A stretch of DNA of 64,000 nucleotides from Candidatus Elusimicrobium euhamitermitis (lineage in GTDB: Bacteria; Elusimicrobiota; Elusimicrobia; Elusimicrobiales; Elusimicrobiaceae), in the NCBI GenBank assembly GCA_031254225.1, contig JAIRUU010000113.1, positions 1-64,000 of the forward strand, written 5' to 3'. Position numbers and translations under genes: made by a program. The notes beneath the pieces were generated by a model. That model did not search any database and had not been told where the DNA came from. It saw nothing but the letters and a program-made list of their open reading frames with translations. This document shows positions 32,352 through 41,527 of this stretch, in pieces. Positions within the stretch are counted from its first letter, which is position 1. Each line of letters starts with the position of its first letter.

Positions 32352-34964
32352 ATGAAAGGCAGAGAAATAAGGCAGAGTTATCTGGATTTTTTTAAGTCAA
32401 CCGGCGCGGAGGTCGTGGCGTCAAGCCCGCTCATACCGCCGGCGGACCCTACTTTGCTTTTCACTTCAGCCGGCATGGTGCAGTTTAAGGCTAATTTTCT
32501 GGGGCTTGATAAAAGTTTAAAGCGCGCGGTAAGCTGCCAGAAATGCGTGCGCACCACTGATATTGACAGCGTGGGTTTTACAAACCGCCACCTTACTTTT
32601 TTTGAAATGCTGGGCAACTTTTCTTTCGGCGATTATTTTAAGGAAGAAGCAATTGGCTGGGCCTGGGAATATTTGACGAAAGTTTTAAAAATACCGCCGG
32701 AAAAACTTTACGTCAGCATTTACAAAGGCGGCATAGCGCCGCGCGACGAGGAAGCTTTTACGCTTTGGCAGAAACACGTGAGCAAAGAGCGTATTTTTGA
32801 ACTCGGCGAAAAGGATAATTTTTGGACCATGGGCCCGACGGGCCCTTGCGGCCCGTGCTCGGAAATATATTTTGATTTCGGCTTCAAAGGCTGCAAAAAC
32901 CCGAAATGCGACATTACCTGCGACTGCGGGCGTTTTGTGGAAATCTGGAATATTGTTTTTACGCAGTTTGACAGAAAAGAGGACGGCGCGATAATCCCGC
33001 TGTCCCAGAAAAATATTGATACGGGCATGGGCCTTGAACGCCTGGCCATGGCTATGCAAAACGCGGGCAGCCCTTTTGAAACGGATTTATTTTTGCCTTT
33101 AATTAAGGAAGCTGAAAAAATTACCGGCGCGGCGGGCAATACTAAAGAAGAAATTTCAACGCTGCGTATTATAGCGGACCATGCGCGCAGCTCGTCTTTT
33201 TTAATAGCGGAAGGCGTTTTGCCGTCTAACGAAGGCCGCGGCTACATATTGCGCCGCTTAATACGCCGCGCGCTGCGCTACGGAAAAATGGCCGGCGTCA
33301 AACATTCGTTTTTATATAAACTTGCGGCGGCGGTTGACAAAGAGTTCGGCGGCGTTTACCCCGAAATAAGAAAAAATAAAGATTATATTGCCTCCGTCAT
33401 AAAAACCGAAGAAGAAGCGTTTTCAAAAACTCTGGAAAACGGCGAAGAAAAACTGCGGGAAATTTTAAAACGCTCTAAAAAACAAATACGCGGGGAAGAC
33501 GCTTTTTATTTATATGAAACTTACGGTTTTCCCGTTGAGCTTACCAAAGAAATAGCGCTTGCAAAGGGCATAGGCCTGGACGAAGAAAATTTTAAAAAAG
33601 AAAAAAATGCGGCGCGCGAAAAAAGCCGCTCTTACGCGGACGAATTTGTAAAAGAAAAAACCGTGCTTCTGCAAAAACTGGAAAACAGCCTGCAAAGCAA
33701 GTTTGTGGGTTATGAAACTTTGTCGTCGGAATCAACCGTAACCGCGCTGATTAATGAAAAATTTGAAATTGTAAAAGAACTTTCCGGCAAAGGTTACGCC
33801 GCGCTGGACGTTACGCCTTTTTACGCAACCGGCGGCGGACAGGCGGGCGATATCGGCGCGTTTGACTGGACAGGCGGCCGCGCGGTTGTTACGACGGCGG
33901 AAAAACCCGTGGGCGATTTAATTTTACATACGGTTGAAGTTGCCGGCGTCTTAAAACAGGGGCAGAAAGTTACTGCGGCGGTTGACGTAATAAACCGCAA
34001 AAAGACCGCGGCCAACCACACCGCCGTGCATTTAATAAATGAGGCCCTGCGTCAGGTTATCGGTAAAGGCGTGCACCAGGCAGGTTCTTATGTGTCTGCC
34101 GAAAATTTCAGGTTTGATTATACCACTCCGTCCGCGCCAACAGCTGAACAATTAACAAGAGTTTTTGAAATTGCAAACAGCGCGGTGCGGGCCGCGCACG
34201 CGGTAACGTGCGAAGTGCGGCCGCTGGCCGACGCGCAGAAATTCGGCGCGGTAACTTTGGTGGGCGAACAATACGCGGACCCGGCGCGCTACGTTATGGC
34301 GGGCGGCGGTTTTGACGCGCCTGATTTAAAATACAGTCTTGAGCTTTGCGGCGGCACGCATGTGGGCAACACGTCTGAAATTATCACTATTCTGCCGCTT
34401 AAAGAAAGCGCGCTTTCCGCCGGAGTGCGGCGCATTGAGGGCGTGGCGGGTCCGGCGGCCGTGGATTATTTGAAAAATTCAAACGCGGTTTTGGACGGTA
34501 TTGCAAAAACTTTCTCCGTGCCAGCCGCGGAAGCGCCGGCGAGGATTAACGCGGCTCTGGCGGAACTTAAAGAAGCCAAAAAAGAGATTGCCTCTCTGCG
34601 CCAAAAACTTTTAACCGGCGGCACAACGGCAAAAGCTGAAGAAAGCATTGTTGCCGGCGGAGCAGTTTTGGTTACATATCGCGCCGAAGACGCCGACCCC
34701 AAAGAACTGCGCGCGCTGGCGGACAATATCGCGCAAAAATATAAAAACGCGCTTGTGCTGGTGTCCGTTGATAAAGACGGCAAACGCTCTTTTGTCGTTA
34801 AAAAAACTTCCGACAACACTTCATGCGACGCCTGTAAGCTGGCTAAATGTCTGGCGGAAAAAACGGGCGGACGCGCCGGCGGAAAAGCGGATTTCGCGCA
34901 GGGCGGCTGCGATATTTTGGACTGGGAAGATTTTGTGAAGAACGCGAAAGACGTATTGAAATAA
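32352..34964 (+). CDS. alaS: Alanyl-tRNA synthetase
   Basis: 870 aa, full length. Class II catalytic domain ('FFKSTGAEVVASSPLIPPAD', 'RTTDIDSVGFTNRHLTFFE', 'GPTGPCGPCSEIYFD'), editing domain with zinc ligands 'NHTAVHLINEAL' and 'CGGTHVGNTSEI', and the C-Ala domain (~730-870). Charges tRNA-Ala and clears Ser/Gly misacylation. The ATG follows TGCTATACT by 8 nt and lacks a Shine-Dalgarno site. A motif-palindrome repeat lies just after the stop. Confidence 0.97.
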   Translation: MKGREIRQSYLDFFKSTGAEVVASSPLIPPADPTLLFTSAGMVQFKANFLGLDKSLKRAVSCQKCVRTTDIDSVGFTNRHLTFFEMLGNFSFGDYFKEEAIGWAWEYLTKVLKIPPEKLYVSIYKGGIAPRDEEAFTLWQKHVSKERIFELGEKDNFWTMGPTGPCGPCSEIYFDFGFKGCKNPKCDITCDCGRFVEIWNIVFTQFDRKEDGAIIPLSQKNIDTGMGLERLAMAMQNAGSPFETDLFLPLIKEAEKITGAAGNTKEEISTLRIIADHARSSSFLIAEGVLPSNEGRGYILRRLIRRALRYGKMAGVKHSFLYKLAAAVDKEFGGVYPEIRKNKDYIASVIKTEEEAFSKTLENGEEKLREILKRSKKQIRGEDAFYLYETYGFPVELTKEIALAKGIGLDEENFKKEKNAAREKSRSYADEFVKEKTVLLQKLENSLQSKFVGYETLSSESTVTALINEKFEIVKELSGKGYAALDVTPFYATGGGQAGDIGAFDWTGGRAVVTTAEKPVGDLILHTVEVAGVLKQGQKVTAAVDVINRKKTAANHTAVHLINEALRQVIGKGVHQAGSYVSAENFRFDYTTPSAPTAEQLTRVFEIANSAVRAAHAVTCEVRPLADAQKFGAVTLVGEQYADPARYVMAGGGFDAPDLKYSLELCGGTHVGNTSEIITILPLKESALSAGVRRIEGVAGPAAVDYLKNSNAVLDGIAKTFSVPAAEAPARINAALAELKEAKKEIASLRQKLLTGGTTAKAEESIVAGGAVLVTYRAEDADPKELRALADNIAQKYKNALVLVSVDKDGKRSFVVKKTSDNTSCDACKLAKCLAEKTGGRAGGKADFAQGGCDILDWEDFVKNAKDVLK

Positions 34965-34990
34965 AACACTTATGGTTCTAATACGGTGTC

Positions 34991-35013
34991 CGTCTTCGCT
35001 TCGCCGCGACGCG
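34991..35013 (+). repeat. CGTCTTCGC motif (copy at alaS end)
   Basis: 23 bp beginning CGTCTTCGCTTCGCC and ending GCGACGCG. The next base starts the 70-bp palindrome at 35014. Other copies: 25607-25629 and 54134-54156. Confidence 0.75.
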
Positions 35014-35083
35014 GCCGTAATTTAAAAAATAAAAAAACCGCGCAAAAATTTTTGCGCGGTTTTTTTATTTTTTAAATTACGGC
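35014..35083. terminator. Perfect 70-bp palindrome, bidirectional terminator
   Basis: Left arm 35014-35048 is the exact reverse complement of right arm 35049-35083, with no loop bases. The centre holds ACCGCGCAAAAA/TTTTTGCGCGGT followed by T tracts, so it can end transcription of alaS and of the convergent TldE-like gene. The last codons and the stop of the TldE-like gene (35077-35079) are inside the right arm. Confidence 0.85.
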
Positions 35084-36666
35084 TTTGGCACCATGGGCGG
35101 TCTGGAGGGTTTTTTCTCCGTGGGTTTAATTTCCACTTCGCCGACGATGACGGACGGCGTTACTATTGAGTACGGCGGCATATAATCCGGCGCGATGTTA
35201 TAGGCTTTGATATCGTCTCCGGCGAAAATAATGTCGCGCAGGGAGCGGGTGTTGGTATAAGTCTCCATGCCGTAAACCGGCTCTTCCCTGCCGTCTTTTG
35301 TGTAAATTTTATAGCCGTTAAATTTATTGTCGCCGTAATTATTAATTTTTATGCAATACTCAAGGTCAAGTTTTTTACACTCGTCCATGAGCGCTTTTTT
35401 CATGTCCGGCGCGGTCTGCAAAGGCTCAAAAAATAAATTGCCTGGGTTTTCTCTCGGCACAAAAAACACGCTGCCGCGGCCGTGCCCGTTGGAATATTTT
35501 TGGCCTTTTACAAGGCTCCTCATTGTCAGCAGGCCGATAAGTTTGCCGCGCGCGGCAAGGTTTACGGCTTTGCCACGCACGCCTTCGTCGTCCACGCGGT
35601 AAAAACCGGCAAGCGTTTTGCCTTTAAATTCTTTTACGGACGGGTCGTCATAAACGTTAAAAATATTGCTTATCACGCGCAGCCCGAGCAATTTTGTCAG
35701 GTATCCCGCGCCGTTGTCCGCGTTATCGTTATCCTGCCAGAACGGTCTTGTGTTTTTAATTTTATTCGCGAACAAATCGTCAAAAAAGTAAGCCGCGTTG
35801 CTGCCCTCAAGCCAGACGGGGCCTATATAACTTTCCGCTTTTTTTGCGTCATAAAACGCGGCGGCTTTGGCCGCAAAATCTTTAGTTTTTTGTATAAGTT
35901 CGTTTGAAGGCGGAATATCTTTTACCGCGGCGTAGACGGAGCTTGAATTTTCTTCAATGTCAAAACCGTCCCGCGTTTGCAGCGTTGTTGTCATAATGAT
36001 TTCTATTTTAACGGGATTTTGATAATAACTGCTGCCCGCGGAGTCAACGTAATATTTCTGCCTGTTGAGATAGTTTATGGTTACTACAAGTTTTTTAAGC
36101 CGCCCGAAATCTTTGCCCGCGGCGGACATTTGTTTTGCCACTTCCTCAAAATAACCGCGGTCAAAAATTTCATTATTTTTTTCTTCCCGCAAATTTACGA
36201 CGGGCGCGGAGGAAAAATCAGGCAGCATATCCGTAATATTTCTCTGCTGCTTAAAAGCTTTTTTCTTGGACAAATTTTCCAGCGCGTCCAGGTAAGCCGC
36301 GTCTGATATAAGCCACAGAGAGGAACGTATGCTTAAATACCCGTCCCCCGCCAGCGCCGCAGCGGGGCGCGGGCTGCCGAAACTTGTATTATCAAACTGC
36401 GGCGCGCCAACGCGCATGTTGACGTAAACTTTTTTGGCGGAAGTTTCGTCGTTTGACACAAGCGCGCCGAGAGAGGCCAGAACAGTTGCCTGCCTGTCGT
36501 CCTCCAGCGTATAAGTGATGAAATAAGGTTTTGCAAAACCCGTCATTTGCAGTTTTTGAATATTGCGCGCCATTTCGTCTTTCATGGCTTTAAACGCGGT
36601 GTCTTGGTCAAGCGCAAAAATATTTAACGGTAATGACAGCAGGAGGATATAGATAATTTTTTTCAT
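35077..36666 (-). CDS. Exported TldE/PmbA-like protein lacking the metal motif
   Basis: 529 aa from the ATG at 36666 (GGGAGG upstream). The N-terminus 'MKKIIYILLLSLPLNIFA' is a signal peptide. Overall layout follows the TldD/PmbA family and its neighbour upstream: 'AGFYRVDDEGVRGKAVNL', 'QKYSNGHGRGS', 'GMETYTNTRSLRDI'. Where the neighbour has HEILGH, this protein has 'FFDDLFANK' (Asp296, Asp297, Asn301), so the HExxxH zinc site is lost. In the cytoplasmic TldD/TldE protease TldE is likewise the subunit without the motif. It is likely the partner subunit of a periplasmic TldD/TldE-like complex. It starts 1 bp after the stop of the TldD-like gene. Confidence 0.85.
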   Translation of the reverse strand: MKKIIYILLLSLPLNIFALDQDTAFKAMKDEMARNIQKLQMTGFAKPYFITYTLEDDRQATVLASLGALVSNDETSAKKVYVNMRVGAPQFDNTSFGSPRPAAALAGDGYLSIRSSLWLISDAAYLDALENLSKKKAFKQQRNITDMLPDFSSAPVVNLREEKNNEIFDRGYFEEVAKQMSAAGKDFGRLKKLVVTINYLNRQKYYVDSAGSSYYQNPVKIEIIMTTTLQTRDGFDIEENSSSVYAAVKDIPPSNELIQKTKDFAAKAAAFYDAKKAESYIGPVWLEGSNAAYFFDDLFANKIKNTRPFWQDNDNADNGAGYLTKLLGLRVISNIFNVYDDPSVKEFKGKTLAGFYRVDDEGVRGKAVNLAARGKLIGLLTMRSLVKGQKYSNGHGRGSVFFVPRENPGNLFFEPLQTAPDMKKALMDECKKLDLEYCIKINNYGDNKFNGYKIYTKDGREEPVYGMETYTNTRSLRDIIFAGDDIKAYNIAPDYMPPYSIVTPSVIVGEVEIKPTEKKPSRPPMVPKP

Positions 36667-36667
36667 A

Positions 36668-38335
36668 TTATTTGCCTCCCGCGGGATTAGGCAGTATGGG
36701 CAGCCGCTGCGCTGTTTTTTGCACCTTTTCAACTTCCAGTTCGGACAGCAAGACACTGGGGGAAATTGCGGACACGGGCACCCAGCCTGACTCCGCCCCG
36801 CAGGTGCCGTTGAACACGGCAGGATCGTCCGCCGCGGCCGTGACTTTTCCAAAACTCGCCAGCGGCGTGCCCACGATGTCAACTCCGCGCACAATTTCGT
36901 CCGGCCGGCCGTCGGCGTACACGCGGTAAACAAGCAGCGGTTTTACCTTAAAACTCTGCGGATTGCTGCGGTCTATCATTGTAAACCCGCCGGAAATATC
37001 GTCAATAATCAGGCCGTAGGGTTTTTTCTGTTTTTTAATTTCGTCTTTCAGCATTAATTTTAATTTTTCAAAACTGACCGGATTTTGCGCGCTTACTATT
37101 GTGTTGCCCATGCGCGAGACCGTGCGGGAGCCCAGATCCTTGCGGCCATGGCCGTTGGAGTACGGGAAATTCTTTATCGGGCTTCTGCCCATCAGAAAAT
37201 TTTTCAAAACGCCGTTTTGTATGATGTTTACGTTTTCTGATTTTACGCCGTCGTCGTCATATTGATAATACCCGCGCAGCGGCACGCCGTTGAAGCGCGA
37301 AAGCGTAGGATTATCCTGCACGGTCAGAATGGGCGACACTACGACCTGCCCGACTTTCTGCGTAAACGTCTGGCCGAAACTTTCGCTTTTCTGCCTGTGC
37401 CCTTCCACGCGGTGCCCCAAAATTTCATGGAAAAACACGCCGCTGGCGCGGTTTTTTAAAATTACCGGGCCGGTAAAAGGCTCAACCGCGGGCGCGTCTC
37501 TTAAAATTTTCAGCGTTTCCAAATCTTTTTTGATTTGGGCTTTAACGGCCTCTTCAGCCGGCAGGTCAGAAACGTCAAACCCGTCGTAGGAATTAGTGCG
37601 CTCCAGCGTCATGCCGTCTTCATTGCGCGTTGTTATCGTGTAAGACAGCCGCACCAGCGCGCCGCCTTCCACGACGTTTGAGCCTTCGCTGGTTACTATA
37701 TATCTGTTATTCGTGTCCGCGCTGAAAACAAAGCGGCTTTCCAGCACAAAAGGATAATCTTTCACAAGCGCGGAATATTGCCTGAGCTGCGCCTGCATGT
37801 TTGCGGTATCAATTTCCCGCGGTTTGACGGGGGAGTAAAAAGAAACGGGTTTTACGGGCGCGGAAAAATCGTCCGATTTATCCGCGTTGTCCGCTTTTAC
37901 CGCGGAGTTGGTTTTCACTTTTAAAAACTGGTCCTGCGCTTTTTTTGCTTCGTCCTGCGTAACTCGCCAGAATACGTTTTTTAAAGCCGCGGTATTGTCT
38001 TCCAGCGGTATATTATAGGTGGCAAGCGTTAAAGTATCTTCATTGCTGTCTTTAAATTCATGGGTGTTGTCCAGTTTGCGGCTGCCGGCGCGCGCGTCAA
38101 CGTTCAATTTGCGGGTGCGGGAAAAATCATTAAATATAATATCGCCCAGCGTCGCGGCTATATAATAGGAGGTGCCGTCAACAACGTAATAGGACATATA
38201 ATAAACCGGCGGGTCCTGCTGCTTTAAAATATTGAAATTACGGTTAAGTTCGCTCTGCATTGTGTCAAGCAAAACGTCTTTACCGAACGCGCAGGCGCAG
38301 ACCGGCAGCAACAGTAAAAACAGCAGTTTCTTCAT
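36668..38335 (-). CDS. Exported TldD-like metallopeptidase
   Basis: 555 aa from the ATG at 38335 (GGGGGAA upstream); an open frame continues upstream into the divergent gene and is not used. Signal peptide 'MKKLLFLLLLPVCACAFGK' with a possible lipobox-like cysteine pair. The zinc motif HEILGHRVEGH begins at His303 (HExxxH, His308), and 'GYYQYDDDGVKSENVNI', 'FPYSNGHGRKD' and 'GVDIVGTPLASFGKV' are TldD-family marks. Cytoplasmic TldD/TldE cleaves small or unfolded peptides; this version is exported and its substrate is unknown. It is divergent from the phosphate accessory gene, with TATACT on the minus strand (38364-38369) as a candidate -10. Confidence 0.87.
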   Translation of the reverse strand: MKKLLFLLLLPVCACAFGKDVLLDTMQSELNRNFNILKQQDPPVYYMSYYVVDGTSYYIAATLGDIIFNDFSRTRKLNVDARAGSRKLDNTHEFKDSNEDTLTLATYNIPLEDNTAALKNVFWRVTQDEAKKAQDQFLKVKTNSAVKADNADKSDDFSAPVKPVSFYSPVKPREIDTANMQAQLRQYSALVKDYPFVLESRFVFSADTNNRYIVTSEGSNVVEGGALVRLSYTITTRNEDGMTLERTNSYDGFDVSDLPAEEAVKAQIKKDLETLKILRDAPAVEPFTGPVILKNRASGVFFHEILGHRVEGHRQKSESFGQTFTQKVGQVVVSPILTVQDNPTLSRFNGVPLRGYYQYDDDGVKSENVNIIQNGVLKNFLMGRSPIKNFPYSNGHGRKDLGSRTVSRMGNTIVSAQNPVSFEKLKLMLKDEIKKQKKPYGLIIDDISGGFTMIDRSNPQSFKVKPLLVYRVYADGRPDEIVRGVDIVGTPLASFGKVTAAADDPAVFNGTCGAESGWVPVSAISPSVLLSELEVEKVQKTAQRLPILPNPAGGK

Positions 38336-38367
38336 TTGTATTCCCCCAAAAATGTCTCTATTTAGTA

Positions 38368-38373
38368 TATAAT
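38368..38373 (+). promoter_or_regulatory. -10 of the phosphate transport operon
   Basis: TATAAT, about 60 bp before the ATG at 38433. It overlaps the opposing candidate -10 of the TldD-like gene, so the two promoters are back to back. Confidence 0.45.
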
Positions 38374-38432
38374 AAAAGAGAGTAAAGGTAAAAATTAAAA
38401 GCGGGCATCGGGTCCGCAAAAGGAGACAGCTT

Positions 38433-39062
38433 ATGGCTTTCAGTTTCATGCCAAAAACGACGGAGTTTTTTGATTTGTTTAACGAACAGGCCGCGAACTT
38501 AGTACAGGGTTCACGGTTTTTTTCTGAAATAGTAAAAGGGAATAAGTTTGAGGACTCTTTTGCCCAGGAAATGCACGCCCTTGAACACAAAGGCGACGAT
38601 ATTAACCACAGAATAGTACAGCTTTTAAACGAAACCCTCGTCACTCCTTTTGACAGGGAAGACGTTATGGCGCTTGCCGGCAACATGGACAATGTTATTG
38701 ACGGCATGTACATGATAACAAAACGCCTGACAATATATAAAATTAAACAATCCACCGAAGAACTTATAGCGTACGCGGAACTTCTGGAAAGGTGCACGGT
38801 AGTGCTGGAAAAAGCTGTAACGTCTTTAAAACATTCAGACAAAAAAATGAAGGATATTTTAAAATACTGCGTGGAAATCAACCGTCTGGAAAACGAAGGC
38901 GACGCGCTGCGCGACAATGCCATTACCCGCCTTTTTGAAGACGCCAAAGACCCTCTTCTTATAATTAAGTGGAAAGAAATTTATGAAGCGGCGGAAACTG
39001 TTACCGACATGTGCGAACACGTGGCTAACACCATTGAAGCTATTTTAGTTAAGAATAACTAA
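38433..39062 (+). CDS. DUF47 family PhoU-like phosphate transport accessory protein
   Basis: 209 aa, all-helical. 'MPKTTEFFDLFNEQAANLVQ' start, 'EMHALEHKGDDINHRIVQLL' and 'INRLENEGDALRDNAI' are the paired metal-binding E(K)GD motifs of PhoU/DUF47 proteins. Usually encoded with PiT permeases and thought to regulate them. AAAGGAGA precedes the ATG; the pit gene starts 11 bp after the stop. Confidence 0.92.
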   Translation: MAFSFMPKTTEFFDLFNEQAANLVQGSRFFSEIVKGNKFEDSFAQEMHALEHKGDDINHRIVQLLNETLVTPFDREDVMALAGNMDNVIDGMYMITKRLTIYKIKQSTEELIAYAELLERCTVVLEKAVTSLKHSDKKMKDILKYCVEINRLENEGDALRDNAITRLFEDAKDPLLIIKWKEIYEAAETVTDMCEHVANTIEAILVKNN

Positions 39063-39073
39063 GGCGGTGCAAC

Positions 39074-40081
39074 ATGTCAGTTTTTGCTATTTGGATTACG
39101 TGTTTAATCATTTTAGCGCTGTTTTTTGATTTCCTTAACGGATTTCACGACGCGGCCAATTCAATAGCCACGGTAGTGGCTACAAGAGTGCTGTCCCCCA
39201 AAGTGGCTGTCTGGTGGGCGGCATTTTTTAATTTTATAGCCTTTTTGTTTTTCGGCACTCTGGTGGCAAAAACCATAGGAAAAGGCATTATTGATATTGA
39301 GGTGGTGGACAGTTTTATAATATGCGGCGCGCTGCTGGGCGCCTGCGCGTGGAACGTTATTACGTGGTATCTGGGGCTGCCCACAAGCTCCTCTCACGCG
39401 CTTATCGGCGGTCTTATCGGCGCCGCGCTGGTTAAGGCCGGGCCTAGCGCGCTGGTTAAAGCAGGCATTATAAAAACCATCGCTTTTATAGTCATTTCTC
39501 CGGTTATGGGTTTGGTTTTGAGCACCGGCATAGGGCTTCTGGTTTTTCATACGCTGCAATATAAAAACCCGCATAAAATTGACCATTTTTTCAGAAAAGG
39601 GCAATTGTTTTCCGCGGCTATGTACAGCCTCGGCCACGGCGGGAACGACGCGCAGAAAACCATGGGCATAATTACAGGCTTAATGTTCAGCGCCGGCTTT
39701 TTGCACGGGCCTTTTCACGTGCCTTTCTGGGTGGTTATTGTGTGCAACGCGGCAATAGCGCTGGGCACGCTTTCCGGCGGATGGAGAATTGTAAAAACAA
39801 TGGGAAATAAAATTACCCGTTTAAGACCCGTTGACGGATTTTGCGCGGAAACAGGGTCCGCGCTGTCGTTGTTTTTCGCGTCCGCGCTGGGCGTGCCGGT
39901 GAGCACCACGCATACTATTACCGGCGGCATTGTCGGCGTTGGAATGCTGAGAAGAATGTCGGCGGTGAGGTGGGGGGTGGCGAGCAGGATAGTGTGGGCG
40001 TGGATTTTTACTATTCCGGCGGCGGCGGTTATAGCCGGAGTTTCATACTACTTAGTCCAGATTATACATAAGATGGTATAA
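39074..40081 (+). CDS. pit: PiT family inorganic phosphate permease
   Basis: 335 aa, about ten membrane helices. The two PiT signatures are visible: 'NGFHDAANSIATVVATRVLS' near residue 22 and 'GVPVSTTHTITGGIVGVG' near 275, plus 'GLPTSSSHALIGGLIGAAL' and 'GHGGNDAQKTMGII'. Imports phosphate with H+ or Na+. Operon with the DUF47 gene. A structured repeat begins 8 bp after the stop. Confidence 0.95.
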   Translation: MSVFAIWITCLIILALFFDFLNGFHDAANSIATVVATRVLSPKVAVWWAAFFNFIAFLFFGTLVAKTIGKGIIDIEVVDSFIICGALLGACAWNVITWYLGLPTSSSHALIGGLIGAALVKAGPSALVKAGIIKTIAFIVISPVMGLVLSTGIGLLVFHTLQYKNPHKIDHFFRKGQLFSAAMYSLGHGGNDAQKTMGIITGLMFSAGFLHGPFHVPFWVVIVCNAAIALGTLSGGWRIVKTMGNKITRLRPVDGFCAETGSALSLFFASALGVPVSTTHTITGGIVGVGMLRRMSAVRWGVASRIVWAWIFTIPAAAVIAGVSYYLVQIIHKMV

Positions 40082-40089
40082 GATAAGGA

Positions 40090-40420
40090 GTGATTTTCCA
40101 TGAAAATCACATTTATTTCATGACTAATTTTATTTGGGCGGGCCTGCGCCCGCCGCAAGTTTTGTACGGCGCACGGCTGCTGCGCTTATAAACAGTGTAC
40201 TGTTTTGCTCACTTCGTTCGCTTTAGTCGGGAGTTAAAAATTTCTTCGGTATTTGGCGGATTTTTTATTTTTTCCGCCCTCGCCGTACGCTTCGCCTTAA
40301 GTACTTGGTCGGGCGGAAGAAAATAAAAAATCCGCTCAAATCCCTGTGAAATTTTTGGAACGGACGACGGGATACGGCGTGAAATTTTTCTTACGGACGA
40401 CTAACGGCGGTTACGGCAAC
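40090..40420 (+). repeat. Large structured interspersed repeat, copy C
   Basis: Hairpin GTGATTTTC-CAT-GAAAATCAC (40090-40110), second hairpin GGGCGGGCCTGCGCCCGCC, linker with GCTCACTTCGTTCGC, left arm GGCGGATTTTTTATTTTTTC plus CGCCC (40255-40279), invariant GTACGCTTCGCCTTAAGTAC loop, right arm GGGCGGAAG... to ...AATCCGCTC (40311-40337), then the tail 'GTGAAATTTTT...ACGGACGAC' present twice. It occupies the whole 357-bp gap from pit to hemW and ends about 20 bp before the hemW start. Confidence 0.85.
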
Positions 40421-40438
40421 GGCAAATACGGCATTTTT

Positions 40439-41527
40439 ATGCAATCTATTTATATTCATATTCCGTTCTGCGTCAAAAAGTGTAATTATTGCGCTTTTGC
40501 GTCGTATCCCGCGGCCTCGGCCGCGCAGGAAAAATATATTTCTGTTTTGGCAAAAGAAATGGCCCTGCGCCGGAATTTTCCGGCGCAGACGCTTTATATA
40601 GGCGGCGGAACGCCCAGTTTTTTGGGCGCGGAGCTGCTTGAAAAACTTTTGACGGAGACTGAAAAAAATTTCGGCCCTATAAAAAATTTTATTGAAAGTA
40701 CGTTTGAAGTTAATCCAGAAAGCGTTACCGAAGAAAAATTAAAAATCTTAAAAAAATACGGTTTCAACAGAATAAGCGTGGGCGCGCAGACTTTTGACGA
40801 CGACGGTCTGAAAATCCTCGGCCGCGCGCATGACCGCAAAACTTTTTTTGACGCGTACGATAAAATAAAATCCGCCGGATTTACAAATATAAATATTGAC
40901 CTTATAGCCGGTTTTCCGCGCCAGACTTTTGAGGGCTTTGAAAAAGATATTCGGGAAATAATTTCATTGAGTCCTGTTCATATTTCCGTCTACGGTCTTC
41001 AAATTGAGGAAGGCACAAAAATTTTTGAAACCGGTTTTAACCCTGACCAGATTTTAATGCGTAAAATGCTTGAACACGCGCGCGCCGCACTGCAAGCCGC
41101 CAGTTATAAACATTATGAAATTTCAAATTACGCAAAACCAGGTTTTGAAAGCAGACACAATAATAATTACTGGCAGAGCGGGGAATATATCGGCCTTGGC
41201 TTCGCCGCGGCGAGTTTTGTGAACGGCAAAAGATTTTCTAATCCCGAAAATTTGGAAAAATATTTGGAAAACCCAGGCAAGCCGGAATTTGAGGAAGTTT
41301 TGACCGGCAAAGAAAAGCTGGGCGAAAATATTATAATAGGTTTAAGGCGGCTTGACGGTATTGCCGCGGCGGATGAAATTGAAAAAAACTTCGGCCGCGA
41401 AATAAAAAATTTAATTGCCGCCGGCATGCTGGAAAAAGCGGGTGGTAAAATAAAATTGACGGAAGAAGGGATATTTTTATCCAACGAAGTTTTTGAAAAT
41501 TTTGTTGCGCCGTTTTATGAAACTTAA
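40439..41527 (+). CDS. hemW: Radical SAM protein HemW (coproporphyrinogen III oxidase-like)
   Basis: 362 aa from the ATG at 40439; the earlier frame start at 40346 is repeat DNA. 'YIHIPFCVKKCNYCAF' carries the CxxxCxxC 4Fe-4S cluster, followed by 'YIGGGTPS', 'TFEVNPESV', 'RISVGAQTFDDDGLKILGR' and 'LIAGFPRQT'. The protein lacks the extra N-terminal residues needed for HemN oxidase activity and fits HemW, a heme chaperone. No Shine-Dalgarno site. Overlaps the CofE-like gene. Confidence 0.92.
   Translation: MQSIYIHIPFCVKKCNYCAFASYPAASAAQEKYISVLAKEMALRRNFPAQTLYIGGGTPSFLGAELLEKLLTETEKNFGPIKNFIESTFEVNPESVTEEKLKILKKYGFNRISVGAQTFDDDGLKILGRAHDRKTFFDAYDKIKSAGFTNINIDLIAGFPRQTFEGFEKDIREIISLSPVHISVYGLQIEEGTKIFETGFNPDQILMRKMLEHARAALQAASYKHYEISNYAKPGFESRHNNNYWQSGEYIGLGFAAASFVNGKRFSNPENLEKYLENPGKPEFEEVLTGKEKLGENIIIGLRRLDGIAAADEIEKNFGREIKNLIAAGMLEKAGGKIKLTEEGIFLSNEVFENFVAPFYET

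Noticed and set aside
36670..36933. N-terminal extension of the TldE-like protein
   Set aside because: It overlaps the TldD-like coding end in another frame; the signal peptide and ribosome site place the start at 36666.
38336..38947. N-terminal extension of the TldD-like protein
   Set aside because: It runs antisense through the DUF47 gene; signal peptide and ribosome site place the start at 38335.
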